Assembly (NCBI RefSeq): GCF_937616625.2
Contig: NC_065571.1
Span: 17,796,501 to 17,860,500 of the forward strand
Source of the DNA: Mercurialis annua
Lineage: Eukaryota > Streptophyta > Magnoliopsida > Malpighiales > Euphorbiaceae
DNA: 64,000 nt
Direction: 5' to 3'
Of the stretch, positions 35,833 to 48,608 are shown in pieces; position 1 is the stretch's first letter, and each line of letters opens with the position of its first letter. The notes under the pieces are model-generated. The model had not been told where the DNA came from. It did not search any database and saw only the letters and a list, made by a program, of their open reading frames with translations. A program made the position numbers and the translations under genes.

Positions 35833-38800
35833 ATGTCAGTGGAAAAATCATTTGAAGCATGGGAGGAGGTGCAGAGGCAAGGGCAGGACCTAGCGGACCG
35901 GCTGGCGCAAGGATTTTCAGGTTTGATACAATCCCACCCACCTGTTTTTCCCTGGCCAAACCCTCAAAAATCCAATATTTTCGATTTAGAGTTCCCAGTT
36001 GGAAAAATAGATAATTTTGGGGTAATAGCTGACAATTTAAATGGAATAAATGGGATTTTTGATATGGGAAATCGGTTTATTGGACAAGCCGGGGCTGATT
36101 TGGGGGCTTGTGTAGATGGGTTGGTGCAGCAGTTTTTTAGGAAGTTACCTTTTCCTTTTGGGCACCATGAAGGTGGTGGTGCTGCTGGTATGGAGGTGGT
36201 GAGGGTGGATCGTAAAAGGAGTGATGCGGCGGGTCTGAGTTTGGAGGGTGAGTTGGGTTTGGTGAGTGAGAGGCTGAGGGATTATGGGTTTGTTGATAAT
36301 GATATTGGTAAGGTGCAAGAATCCTCAGCTGATGAAATTGGTGGCTTTAATTTGACTGCTGCTGGGCATCCTGGTAAACCACAGGTATTGTAACCCTTAA
36401 GCTCTGATTCTCTTATGTTTTAGCATCATTATGTTGATTTCTGCTTGCTACAATGCTTTTTATATTCTATTAAGTCCATAGAATTGGAAGTTATATTAAT
36501 TGGAATTCGGAGCATAAATTCTGCTGTATGCAATTTTTGCATGAGTACTTAGAGTTTCTTGATCTTTTTCTATTATGTGTTTATGGTTTCCTATATTAGT
36601 CTATAAAAGTCGAAAGCTTAAGGGACTTCCCAATGATAGGAGTTGTTTAAGTAAACAAATGTAAATTACAAAAAGTGATCTGTTTGCTATATTGTATGTA
36701 AGTTTACAAACCACAAGTAAACTGATGAAATGCTTCAAATAGATGTTCTTCAAAGAGAACTAATTTTGTGAGAAATTGCAGGCTATCAATTTGTAGCTGC
36801 GTGTGACCTTGACCTTGTTTGAGAAACTGGTTAAACAACTCATTTCAAGTTTTCACTTATAGTCATATCTTGTAATCTCTCACTATTTCTCAAAGCTTTG
36901 GAAACAAGGAATAAAAGTTTGTCCTTTTTGTCCTTGATAAAAAAGAAAATATGTCATGTTCTCAGGTTTAGATCAAGTTATGTGGTTGATTTAAGTATGA
37001 ATTAAAGGATATATAAATGATGTATGACAGATTTGAGAAAAATATTCTATATATGCTTTACAAAACAGTGGAAGAAACCTTAAGGACATAAAGAAAGAAA
37101 AGAAACAGAAATTTTCTAATAACTCTTAGGCATTCACACTTAAAATGGTCCAAGGCAATCACACCTAGGGCTGTGAATTGAATCAACACAATTCAAAATA
37201 CTATAAAGCTTAACTTTTATTAAATTTCCTAATCTCTCTAATTTAACCAATACAAGATCAAGTATTTATGGAGATAAAAATTAATTCAAGAAGCAAAAAG
37301 AGCTTATCATTCTTTTGTTACACTATCAAATCAAAAGAACGAATAGAGTATTAGATAGCTTGGCTAGAGCTACTGGATTTAGTATATAGACTCCTATCAT
37401 ACAATATCTCTCAAAAGCAAGAATGTTATGCCCGTACAATCCGTGTGCCAGGCTTAAAAAATGAGGTCTATTGCAAAGGCATATTTTTATTTAAGAGACA
37501 ATTTTGCTCTAGTAGAATAAATAAACAATTGAAGGAAGTGACAAATTTGAATGTGATAAATATGTTCTATTTGATGAGTTTGTCTTTTAATTTCTCAAGA
37601 GATTACTGGTTTTTGTAGGATTAAAGATTATCTGTTATGTGTATCAGATATTGTTGGTGCTAAGTTTAAGAAAATTTTATTCTAGGAATACTAGATCTCT
37701 TATACTATGCAGTTTATTTAATTTTTTTCTCTCTTGGTCTCTCTTTTTCTTTTAGTTTGCTCCTCGATGTGTCAGGTGTGTGCCTGTGCTTTGTTGCAGG
37801 TCTTAAGACTCCATAGTGTCTTGATCTGTTTTTTTCCTTTGATAACTATATACGATAGTGACTTATTTAAATTGTAGGTGGTGCTTGATAAGGTGAATGA
37901 GGTGGGTAGAGTTCCAAAGGAAGTAACGGTCACATTTAATGGTTATTTGGGTGCAACTTTTGAATCATATTGCTCCTTTCCATTCCCGGAACTTTTCTCC
38001 CTCACGCTCCTGTTGAATCACTTATGTATATCATGTGCAAGTGGTCTCCCATATAATTTATAAGCGAGTCAAAAGATGTTACTAATGAACTAGCAAATCA
38101 CCTATTTTGTTATCATCCATGATGAAAATAGTATATCTCTACAGTATAACTTTATAGTTCACATTGTATTCATTTTGTCAGTAGAGTCATTGAAAGCTAC
38201 CCAATGCCTATTTATTTTATTCAACATAGTCAAAAATTTATGTTGTATGATGGTTCATTTTCTTGTATCTGCAGGGGGTCATGAATATTACATCAACTTA
38301 TGACAGTAGAACTCACAACATTGAGAGTTCTTTGGTTGCACGAGGAGATTTATGGAGAGTCGAGGCATCACAAGGCGGTTCCACCTCCACATCAGGACAT
38401 GACAATTCGTCTCTCTTCCTCATTCAGCTTGGACCAGTACTTTTTGTTCGCGATTCAACACTTCTTTTACCTGTTCATCTATCAAAACAACACCTGCTTT
38501 GGTACGGCTATGATAGGAAGGTATGACCAATAAGTCATCCTGGTTGTCATGTGTAATTAGATGAATTAGGAGGTAGGAATAGCAGAAGCTGTGAAATGTT
38601 TGGATTTCCTTTTGAAAGAAAGCAGAAACAAATGCGCATAACAGAAATTGCATAAGTCTTACATGACATGGATTGCCCATTTTGCTCATACGTCTCTTAT
38701 CTTATCTGCTGGCATTTTATCGCCAAATGATTTTGTTTGATGCAATTAAATTATTCTGATTCTATTTTGAATTTGCTTGATGGTGTGAACATTGTTATGT

Positions 38801-41800
38801 TATGTTTGATATGTATTATTATGTAATTTGCATCTGAATGCCTCTGGCTTATTGCTTTTCTCTTTAGTAGTTCTTATATACTAATTGCTTCTTTTCTTTT
38901 TGTCAGAATGGAATTCATTCTCTATGTCCTGCTGTCTGGTCAAAGCATAGAAGATGGCTGTTTATGTCAATGTTCTGTCTCAATCCATTAGCCTGTGTAA
39001 GTGCATAAATTCATATGATATATCAGAGTGAAATTTAGCATAAGTCTGAATTCATTAGGAAAGTTAAGCTTATAAGGCTGGTCAAAGATGTGATTAACCA
39101 ACTGTTTCTGAAAACTTAAATATTTCTTCCTGTAAAGTAAACTACCTTCAGAAGGGCAGGTGAGGAAATTAAAAAGGATATATCTGTAAGAGAATAGAAG
39201 GTTCTCGTGGTTAATTGATTAAAGAAGTGAGGATTTTTAGGTTTCAAACATTTTTCAAGAAGCAAAAATTATGAACATGCAAACGTGATATGAGAGCTAA
39301 AGGCACTATCCACTCAATAAATTTTTCAAGTATAAGAAAAGGGACAGGATTGGTGCGGAACCAAGTCATTTGTTTTGGAACTCTAAATAAGTGCATTAAA
39401 TTCTTATTAAGCTACTAAGGATATCAATTGAATAAATGCGATTTTTTTCCTTCATCTTGTACACTTCCACTTCTATCTTCATGAATGGCTAGCATGTTGA
39501 TAATGGATGCATCAAGGAAAGAGTGGTTTCACAGAACTTTCCTCATGCTCTAAAGCATTTACAAGTATCATTCTTGAGATGAATTTACTAATTACATTCC
39601 CCTATTGCTGCTTTCTACATGCAGTCATTCATGGATGTGCAATTTCCAAATGGTCAGTTTACCTATGTGTCAGGTGAGGGACTGACTACCAGTGCTTTTT
39701 TACCAGTTTGTGGGGGACTTCTCCAAGTTCAGGGTCAATGTCCAGGGGAAATGAGATTTAGCTTCTCTCATAAGGTCAGTTGTAAATTGATGAATGCCAT
39801 TTAGTGGATTTCAAGATGATCTTTGTTTATTGGACCATCTCACAAATGAGAAATCTCACAATACTACCAGCTCTCAATTCTAAAATGTATTCAACCATTT
39901 TTTTGATTTCAGAACAAGTGGGGTACTCGCATTACTCCAATGGTTCAGTGGCCTGACAAATCATTTACATTAGGTTTGGCACAAGCATTAGCATGGCAGA
40001 GATCAGGTTTAATGGTGAGGCCAACAGTTCAATTCAGGTAATTCTCATGTTCGTTTTGTCAATCAAACATTACTATTTATCTTCAATTTTTACCACAAGC
40101 ATGAATGAGAATAGCAGATTGATTGAATCGACTATCCTTGAAATCCCCTAGTGTCCTGAAGGAAAGAAGGTTATAAAAGTAGGTTTCTTGAATAGTTCCA
40201 CCTCTGTTGCTCATCTGCTTATGTTTAATGGTAGATCAGTATCATTAGGAGAGAGGAATTTTATATGGTTCATTAGTATTACGCAAGATAATTTTAATTT
40301 GTATATAAAAGAAAAATAAAGAAAAGTGAACTATTGAATTAGATGCCTTAACATTTATGAAAGAATTAAAAATGAGATGTCATAGAAAACTTATAATAAT
40401 AGTCACTTGGCTGTTTTCTGGTGTGTTGAGTCATCGATATGCTTGTACAGCTGAATTCTAGCTATCTAATATTTTAATGAATATTTACAAAGTTCGACAG
40501 TGTTGCAGTTAACATCATTATAGGCTTGTCCTGCTTCCTTTTGTTTAGGTATAAAAAAATATGATTGTGGGAAAAAAATGTTGTGGGAAAAAATTGCACC
40601 TTGCGGTGCATATTTAGTTCTATCTATTATTTACGACTGTTCTCCGTTGAAAGTAAGCCTAACGATGCTTATTCACATAGTTCAGCCTCATTGAGGGTCC
40701 TTTTTCAGGGTGGCTTCAGCATTGTTACATATATTTGCTCTCTTATTCCCATTAATCTCTCCCTTTTCATTCCGCGGAGTGATTTTTTAGCTCTTCAATG
40801 AGCTTATAATGTTCTACTCTACATTAAATTGACTTCATGAGAGCCAAATTCTGTCTTGGGCCTGTGCATGGATGATCTTATTTTTGTTGTCGAACTACTT
40901 GGCATGATGGATAACTTGGTAAATAAAGGTGTTTGACATGGATGGCATGAGCATATAAGGAAAAAATAAGAGTAAAAAAGCAACAGCTATGTCCATCCAT
41001 ATTGGTCATCGTTGATGCATTTGCATAATCTGCTATTCTTGGCTCTATTTTCTTTCTTCTTTTGTCCATTTTCACTGCATTTGACTTGTAATACTCACCA
41101 ACTTTGTTTGGACCTGATCTCAGTTTGTGTCCAACTTTTGGAGGAAGCAATCCTGGGTTGCGGGCAGAACTTATTCATTCAATGAATGAGAAAATGAACA
41201 TGATCTGCGGCTGTGCAGTCACGGCACACCCTTCCCTTTTTGCATCATTATCTGTAAGTTTATGTTTCTAGCATTTTACTGACTTGATTTTTCCATTGAA
41301 ACTTTTCGTTTGTTGGCAAGTTTCGCATATTTTTCTGTTTTTCCTTTTTTCTTTTTTAAATGAAAAATTTGAAGGTTTACACAGTGCAAAAACTTCTTTA
41401 GGACATAAACCACTGCAAATTTGGAAATGTTAAGAACTTGAAAGTAGAGGAGAATTTTTGAGATAACTCGCTGTTCCCTCATCTGAATGTGGTAGGAAAG
41501 GAATGAAAGAACATTACCTTTTGGGCCCACCGAGAATTCTCATCCCATATGCTGTAGGAAAATGTTCTGAAACTTTCTTATCCAAAGGATACATCATCTT
41601 GCTGATGTGGAATTTTCTGTTTCCATATTGTTTGTCAATCTTCCTTCATTCCAAATAAGATGACAAATGAATCAAGTGACTGGAGTAAAATGATTTTAAT
41701 TACATTTCCTTCGGCCATTGTCCATTTTCACTTTATTCATTTTTGTGATGGAGTCATTTTTGTCTCTCTTGAGTAATTTGCTGTGCACACACCCAAACTA

Positions 41801-44800
41801 AGGCCTTTGAAGAATAGTTTCTTCGACGAGCTGAGAGACACATGTATCTTTCGTTATTGGATTCTATGGGCTAATAATCATCCATGGCCATGACTTTAGG
41901 GTCCCCTTATTACAGTAAACCCCTAAGTTTCTAACACAGTTAGTAAACCCCCTAATTTTAATGTCGGCGCTCGCTAAACCCCTTATCCATAAAATGCCCC
42001 TAAAATGTTAAAGTGGGAAATCCCACATTGGTTGTGTGTGTGAGTGGACATGTGTTTATATATTGGTTGGGCACCTCCACTTAATACCGATTGGTTTTAA
42101 GATGGAATCTAACATGGTATCGGAGCCGGTCCATTCACACAATTTAAGTTTGGCCTGGCCCACGTGAGATTTACGTGAGGGGGGACTTTGTTGCTCGGCC
42201 CGTACACGCTACGCGTGAGGGGGAGTGTTAAAGTGGGAAATCCCACATTGGTTGTGTGTGTGAGTGGACATGTGTTTATATATTGGTGGGGCACCTCCAC
42301 TTAATACCAATTGGTTTTAAGATGGAATCTAATTGGTTTTAAGATGGAATCTAACATGGTATCAAAGCCTTGTCCATTCACACAATTTGAGTTTGGCCCG
42401 GCCCACATGAGATTTACGTGAGGGGGGACTTTGTTGCTCGGCCCGTACACGCTACGCGTGAGGGGGAGTGTTAAAGTGGGAAATCCCACATTGGTTGTGT
42501 GTGTGAGTGGACATGTGTTTATATATTGGTTGGGCACCTCCACTTAACACCAATTGGTTTTAAGATAGAATCTAACATAAAAATCTATTGTTTTTAAAAA
42601 AAAATCTAACCTAACCCAATCCAACCAAATCTAACCGAATACCGAACCCAACCAAAAAATTAAGCCAATCCCAACCTCTAATCAGGACCCACCCAATCAC
42701 CGACCCGTCGGAAACCGCCGTCGGTATGTACGACCAAGGAGGAGAGGCTCCCCGCCTGAACGAGGAGCCTGCTCCTCCTCTGAGAAGGAGCAGTGCTCGT
42801 TCAGGCGAGAAGGAACCGATCCTTCTCGCCTGAACGAGGAGTAGATCTTCTCCTCAGAGGAGGAGCAACAACTCCTCCAGCAGATCTGCTTCTCCTTGGT
42901 AGGACATACCGGAGGTGACGGCAGTTTCCGGCGGGTCGGCGAGTGGGTGGGTCCGAGTAGAGGGTGGGTGGATGATCGGGTTAATTTTTTTGGTTGGGTT
43001 TAGTTGGGTTGGTTTGTTGGGTTGGGTAAGGTTAGATTATTATTATTTTTTTTTAGATATTTAGTGGCATTTTTTGGGCATAAGGGGTTTAGCGACCGCC
43101 ACTATTAAAGTTAGGGGGCTCAATGTAAGGGGACCCTAAAGTCCGGGTCCATAGGTGATTATTAACTGATTCTATGCATGAAAGGGCACCAGCTAAGGTG
43201 GAGATACTCTATGTCGGTATCTGAAAACTGATTCCCCCGTAGGAAGCTTGCCATTGAATTACATTGATAGCCTTATTTAACTTGCACAGTTATATAATTT
43301 AGTTTTTTTTAGCAAAAATTATACTAACTGCCTATAATGCCCTTATTATATGGGTGACTTCTTCAGCATTCTAATCTATTTCTATTAAAATAGGTGATTC
43401 AAAACGACTCTTGATGCATGTAAAATTACTTTTAATATTGAAGTGATCAAAGATCATAGTTATTGTTATCAAAATCATCATTAATTTAATTTAATCGATT
43501 ACTGGGGCATTTTAAATATTTATATATTTATCAACCTTTTAAAAATGGAAGTCAGACAACCCAAAATGGAAATCGCCTATCAATTTGGGACCGAGGGAGT
43601 AATATGTTTTGTTTAAATTAAAAATTACTTCTTTAACAATGGGAATTTGGCTAGTGATTTGTTGGACTAACTGCTTTTTTATGTGGCATGCTTCCTTACC
43701 AATTGCCATATATATGATGGGTACAAAATGTAGTTAGATTGGTTCTCAGGGTTAGAGTTCAGGAAACGACAATGATAGCTTATGCTTCTTGCTGTTAAGG
43801 CTGGAAGAAACTTGAAACCTAATCTTTTATCTTACTAATTCTTATGTAAACAATTTAAAGAAAGCAGCAAGCCATATCTTGTGTTGAACTCCAAGTTGAA
43901 CTCTATGTAGCCATGTATGCTTAACTGCTGAAGCAAAATGTGAAAGGCTCCTGACCTATACTTTCTCCAAGTGACACTCTTTAATAAGACATTGTCAGTT
44001 TAAGCATGCAATTTCTTTATATCATGAGGTCGAACAGCTCTCCCCAAGTTAGATTGAGTTTAGTGCTTGTAAATGCTTACCGAGTCTTCTTTTTTTCTTT
44101 CATCTTCGCACCTAACTATTTCTGCATCATTTTTTTGTTATCATACATTCCTCATCATTTCACTTCTCATGTCACTGTTCTTTTTCTTTCATTTTGTCGT
44201 ATTGGCTTAATATTAAAGAAGGTTGTGATCTTCCGTGCTATTAACAATTCTTCTCAGCCTGCTTATTTTTATCTATTGTAACAAATATGGAACTCATTTT
44301 AATTGATTAGTTAAAGTTTTTGGGACTTGCTTCCATAAAAGATCACTTATTTTGCACTTTAGCACATTTTCTTCCCCGGTAGATGGAAAGACATGTTGCC
44401 TTGAGGTGCACTTATCTTGAATGTATGTAGCTTTGGTAGTTATTTATTAAGATGGACCTAATTAGATGAATTGTTACTATAATTCATTTCAAAGTGTCGC
44501 ACTATGGCGTGATGCAACTAACAAAATTGTGGCAAAGCTGATTAATGACAAATTAATTACTTTATTGCATGGGGAATTCTTGTGTGAACTTGGGCACTCC
44601 TTTCCTTTGGTTTTTGTACTTGTACTGTATATGTATGTGCTTACTTGGGTTTTCGATCAAAATATTACGTTATAGTTAAAAGCTAATGATGAAATTGCTG
44701 GATGACGAACTTGTGTAATACTAAGAAAGCTTAGTGTATGTGAAAATTACTAGTAAATTATTGATTCCGGCATTTTAAATTACAGGTTATAACATCTCTG

Positions 44801-44988
44801 ATTATTACTTATTTCTGTTAACTGCTCGGTTAATCTATTTCCTGTATATATGGTTGTTGCAGATTGGACGGTCCAAGTGGAATGGTAATGTCGGGAAATC
44901 TGGAGTAGTTCTTCGACTTGATACCCCTCTCTCCAATGTCGGGCAACCATCATTTTCTGTTCAAATAAATAGTGGTATTGAGTTTTGA
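35833..44988 (+). CDS. TGD4-like protein, probable plastid outer-envelope beta-barrel (seven exons)
   Basis: Exons: 35833-36384, 38275-38520, 38907-38996, 39625-39774, 39913-40037, 41124-41253 and 44863-44988. All introns are GT-AG, and the joins give one 472-residue frame ending VQINSGIEF. The start ATG opens MSVEKSFEAWEEVQRQGQDL, an acidic amphipathic N-terminus. Later segments recognised are SSLVARGDLWRVEAS (exon 2), LHS-KQHLLWYGYDRK-like residues ending exon 2, CPAVWSKHRRWL (exon 3), FTYVSGEGLTTSAFLPVCGG (exon 4), NKWGTRITPMVQWPDKSF (exon 5) and GRSKWNGNVG (exon 7). From memory these match the Arabidopsis At2g44640 type, which I recall as similar to TGD4. TGD4 itself is a predicted beta-barrel of the plastid outer envelope that takes part in ER-to-plastid lipid transfer. 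Function here is by family only. No frame breaks. Intron 6 is 3.6 kb and holds nested transposons. A possible extra exon at 37878 was considered and not used. Confidence 0.88.
41869..43167. mobile_element. Fold-back Mutator-like element with 9-bp TSD in intron 6 of the TGD4-like gene
   Basis: The 9-bp duplication GATTCTATG is perfect (41860-41868 and 43168-43176). The ends GGCTAATAATCATCCATGG and AGTTAATAATCACCTATGG (inverted) continue as inverted similarity through ACTTTAGGGTCCCCTTA and GCTAAACCCCTTA toward the centre. The arms carry CTAACCTAACCCAA and its inverse. The centre has an inner inverted repeat of GCTCGTTCAGGCGAGAAGGA around a short spacer (about 42794-42842). Without the TRIM insertion (42006-42577) the element is about 720 bp, almost all inverted repeat. 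There is no transposase. If the intron is transcribed it would fold into a long hairpin. Confidence 0.85.
42006..42577 (+). mobile_element. TRIM retrotransposon with three LTRs and two internal regions
   Basis: LTRs start TGTTAAAGTGGGAAATCCCA and end TCTAACA, at 42006-42114, 42226-42356 and 42469-42577. The outer two are 109 bp; the middle one is 131 bp because of a 22-bp internal duplication. After the first LTR comes a primer site TGGTATCGGAGCC (42115) and after the second TGGTATCAAAGCC (42357), both close to the initiator Met tRNA complement. Each internal region ends in a polypurine tract GTGAGGGGGAG. The target duplication TAAAA lies outside the outermost LTRs (42001-42005 and 42578-42582), so the whole array behaves as one insertion. 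No coding capacity; the frames on the opposite strand are incidental. Confidence 0.93.
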
Positions 44989-45674
44989 ATTTCTGGTAGT
45001 AGAAATGTTGCAACACAAGTGTATATAGTCTTCTGACCATGAAAACACCACATGTGAATATTCTGACCAATCTTATTACATTATAGACTCCTGTACTAGG
45101 CTTTTGTTTATACCCTTTTAATGTTTTTGTCATCAAGAAGCCATAGTAGGCTGGGGTTGTAAATTTTGAATTGATCGTGAATTGTTATGACTTAAACAAG
45201 TAACTGAATTTTCTGTGATATGACTGGTGGGTTTCATTTGACTTCGATGCATGCAGGGTTAGTTGAGTGTTCCAAATTTCTATTCACTGCTTGTTATCTT
45301 TGGCCAGAAGCTGAGTTTATGGACTCAAATATCTAAATTTTACTAATGTCAAAATCAGTTTTTAATTAACTAGCCTTCAAAAACAAGTGTACCAGTACAA
45401 GCTAGCACTTAGACACAGAAATCAGAGGATAACAAAATTGATAGAAAAGCAGAAGCGGAAAGAGGGCGAATCCGGAAGTGCTAAAAATATGCTTTTATGC
45501 TGAGTATATTACCTTTTCAGCAGCAGGTTCTATTTTTTTTGGGAGATGACAAACAGGCCTGATGCTGAAAAGTCTGAAAAAAATGAAGGATACAAAGAAA
45601 CAATTTGTTATAGATAGAAATTTTTTGAACTAATGTCAAAAAAAAATTCACGAATTTTACATATTTTTTTATTC
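44989..45674. other. 3' flank of the TGD4-like gene, no further gene seen
   Basis: AT-rich sequence after the stop codon, presumably holding the 3' untranslated region. A minus-strand frame at 44780-45136 overlaps the last exon and looks incidental. No clear polyadenylation signal can be singled out. Confidence 0.5.
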
Positions 45675-46057
45675 GGCCTAATTACTTAAAAACCACTCAC
45701 CTTATAACTTTTTTTCATTTATACTATGACTTAGGAAAATTTTTAATTGTACCCTATTTTTAATTTTTATGTTTCATTGTACCCCAAAATTAAAATTTTT
45801 GATAATTTAATTAATTTAAGGATGAAAATATTAAAAACAAGATACATAAATGATTAATATTAACGTTTTATCAGAATATAGGTTAAAAATGAAGGACTAA
45901 TTTAAACTTTTTTTTTAAAAAGAAAATAGGTCAATTCAACTCATTAGGGTAGAGCTGAAACATAAAAATCGAAAATAGGGTACAATTGAAAATTTTCCTA
46001 GATCATGGTATAAATGAAAAAAAGTTATAAGCTGGGTGGTTTTTAAGTAATTAGGCC
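45675..46057. mobile_element. MITE with TIR GGCCTAATTACTTAAAAACC and 9-10-bp TSD
   Basis: Inverted ends GGCCTAATTACTTAAAAACC match for over 80 bp inward (CCACTCACCTTATAAC against GTTATAAGCTGGGTGG). The flank TTTTTTATTC is repeated on both sides (45665-45674 and 46058-46067), a 9- or 10-bp duplication in a T-rich target. No coding content. The GGCCTAAT terminus is shared with the larger candidate element at 55892-59272. Confidence 0.85.
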
Positions 46058-47517
46058 TTTTTTATTCTAATCTCAAGGTGACATTTATTCATTGGTGTAA
46101 AATGACTTTCACCTCAGCGAATTACACTAATAGATGTTAGTAGTATGTGCCCTAGGGCCATTTAATCGTGTATATTTATAGAATTAATCCCAATGGCAAA
46201 GATATATATGTTTTATTTGAACTAAGTGTCTCATCAACTAAGTGTTCATTTATTACGTATTGTCCTTATCACATTGTGATAGAATTTATTTTCAAGGTGT
46301 TAAGAATATGAGTGACAGATTCTATTATACAAGTGATCTAAATAACCGTTCACGATGGATGGGATCCTACGAATAAGGGAATCGCATTTTCCCGAAAAGA
46401 TCGTCACCTCTGTTTATTCTCCTGATTAGTAAAGAGTTAACTAAATTATAGGAAGTAGTGAGTCTCATACTACTTGATAGGGATTAGAATAAACATGTGG
46501 ACACTCAAGGTGTTGGGTGAGTCGAACAAGTGACGCTAGATGACTTATACATGGTAATTCATTAAAGTCAATTTAATGTCATCTAGTTCATAATTGTACA
46601 TATGTCCTTTGACTTGCGGTGACACTATCTCGTATATAGGTGATTAGAGTTTGATACTCCTTAATCCTAGATCTTTCATGAGCTAGGGCTGTGGGATGTG
46701 TTGGCTCTAGTTAGTTGTATATGGAGATAGGGGTTTAACCTAGAAAGGATTCATCACTCTGGATGAACGGAGACAAGATTCTATGCTATCTCAAATTGTT
46801 ATTGATGGATGATAAACCTGCACAGGTGTATATGACTTACATAGAAAGTTGTTTATAGTGGAAGTTATATTTATCAAGAATTAGAACTGAGAGATGAGGT
46901 CATATAATCAAGACAAACAATGTTTGACTTAACCGTGACACTAGTCGATATTGGAATCTTAGATGAAGGGAATTTTGAGTGTACAGTAATTATGAACATT
47001 GGTTCATAAAGAATGCATCGAAAAATTCATATCTATTTGGGGTCGTGATATGTTGCTAGACGTCACTCTCGATCTACGAGAATTAATAATTAAATGGGAT
47101 TTAATTATTTAATATAAGAAAGGCGTTTCTTATGTCTCTCGTTGCCATATAGATGTGAACCTAGTTAGTCACACACAATAGAGTGTGCAATCGATTGAGT
47201 TTACGAAAAATCGATTTCATATAAATACTAGCATATCTTGGAAATTAATCTAAGATGAAAAACAAGTACAAATTAGGGACTAATTTGTAAGAGTTATAAA
47301 TTAGTAGGAACCTAATTGTACTATGTCCAAGCTAATTAGCGACTAATTTGTAAGAGTTATAAATTAGTAAGAACCTAATTATATTTTAACCAAGTTTTAT
47401 GATTAGAAGGTTTAAGTAATTAATTAGTGTAATTAATGATACTTAAAGTACTAATCATAAGTTAATGGAATGATGATATCATGGTGATGTAATGAGATAA
47501 GGAAATAAGCTTATATG

Positions 47518-47566
47518 TGATGTCATATGATGACATCACCTATATGATGTCACCTATGTGATGTCA
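47518..47566 (+). promoter_or_regulatory. Four TGATGTCA/TGACATCA sites spaced 13-14 bp upstream of an LTR TATA box
   Basis: Sites lie at 47518-47525, 47531-47538 (inverted), 47545-47552 and 47559-47566. TATAAATA follows at 47659-47666. The octamer resembles the TGACGTCA core bound by bZIP factors. The regular spacing and position before the TATA box suggest an enhancer of this LTR; this is inferred. Confidence 0.6.
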
Positions 47567-48448
47567 CCACATGAAAGGTGTCATGTGGTGGCAACACCTT
47601 TACTTGGTGTGTGACACCTAGCATGCAAGGTGTTGCATTCTTAAGGAAAGATCTACTTTATAAATAGAGCTTGACTTTGCTCATTTGAACACACCACACA
47701 ACACACATCTCACTACAAAGTTGTAGAGAGAGAAAGCACTTGAAGGAGTTCAAGTAGTCATCAATCACGGGAAAAACTTGGCGACGTTTTTCATACATCC
47801 GAGCAAGGACGTAATCGCGGCGAGAGTTTGAGCTTAGGGCTACTCGGCAAGAGGAACTCTTGCAGAATACTTCAAGGCGAGGATTCAATCGGACGCATAC
47901 TCGTGTAGACGAGTTTGAGGTCGCCGTACTTTCGGGACTACAAGAATCGTTGGAGAATCGACATAGGTATTCTTCTTATGATTCCTAGATGCGTGCTTTA
48001 ATTACTAAATGATACGACGATCCAATTGTTGTTGATATGATCAACTTTAGGATCCGGATTGTTAGAATTTCAATTTTGAATTGAAATATACGATCCGGTC
48101 CCGCGCCTCCCGCTGCGCCAACAGTGGTATCAGAGCCACCGTATCATCGAGTATTAACGCTTTACGATTGAATACATGTATAAATAATTATGGACTTAGG
48201 AATTATTATTGGGCATGTATTATAATTCTGAGGGCTTAATTTTTTTTTCAAAACGAACAAACGCTATTGTGATATTAATTAAATTTGATTAAATTTTGTC
48301 TAGGAGATTGGTATTTAAGTGGTCCGCTTGTGACCCTCCAATCTATCCTGGAAATTTTTCTAATGTGATCATTTAACATAATACGTGATTCGCTTGTGCA
48401 TAATGTTGTCATCAACAGAATATGCGGAAAAAGCGAAACCCGAAAAAA

Positions 48449-48608
48449 AAATATTTTTTTTCATAAAAATCAAAAATGCTGAAAACGGGTTTTAAACCCG
48501 GGAAAAAGTTTTCAGCTCGAAAAAAAATTAATTTTTTTTCGTAAAAAACTGAAATGCTGAAAAGGGGTTTTACACCCGGGAAAAAGTTTTCGACTCGAAA
48601 AAAAAACG
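48449..48608. repeat. Two-copy tandem repeat, unit about 80 bp
   Basis: Both copies run from a T-rich stretch through AATGCTGAAAA, GGGTTTTA and CCCGGGAAAAAGTTTTC to a CTCGAAAAAAAA stretch. It lies inside the remaining interior of the deleted LTR element. Confidence 0.7.

Noticed and set aside
37878..38063. Possible extra exon of the TGD4-like gene, starting after TTGTAG
   Set aside because: The preceding exon ends in phase 0 and joins exon 38275 directly in the pattern expected for the family (GKPQ then G). The candidate has no clear in-phase donor before its stop and no familiar residues.
42109..42543. Minus-strand frames with nearly identical proteins
   Set aside because: They are antisense readings of the repeated TRIM LTR and internal sequence.
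44006..44281. 91-codon frame in intron 6
   Set aside because: Intronic, rich in Phe/Ser from T-rich DNA, no recognisable feature.
44780..45136. 118-codon minus-strand frame
   Set aside because: Antisense of the last TGD4-like exon and its 3' flank; no domain recognised.
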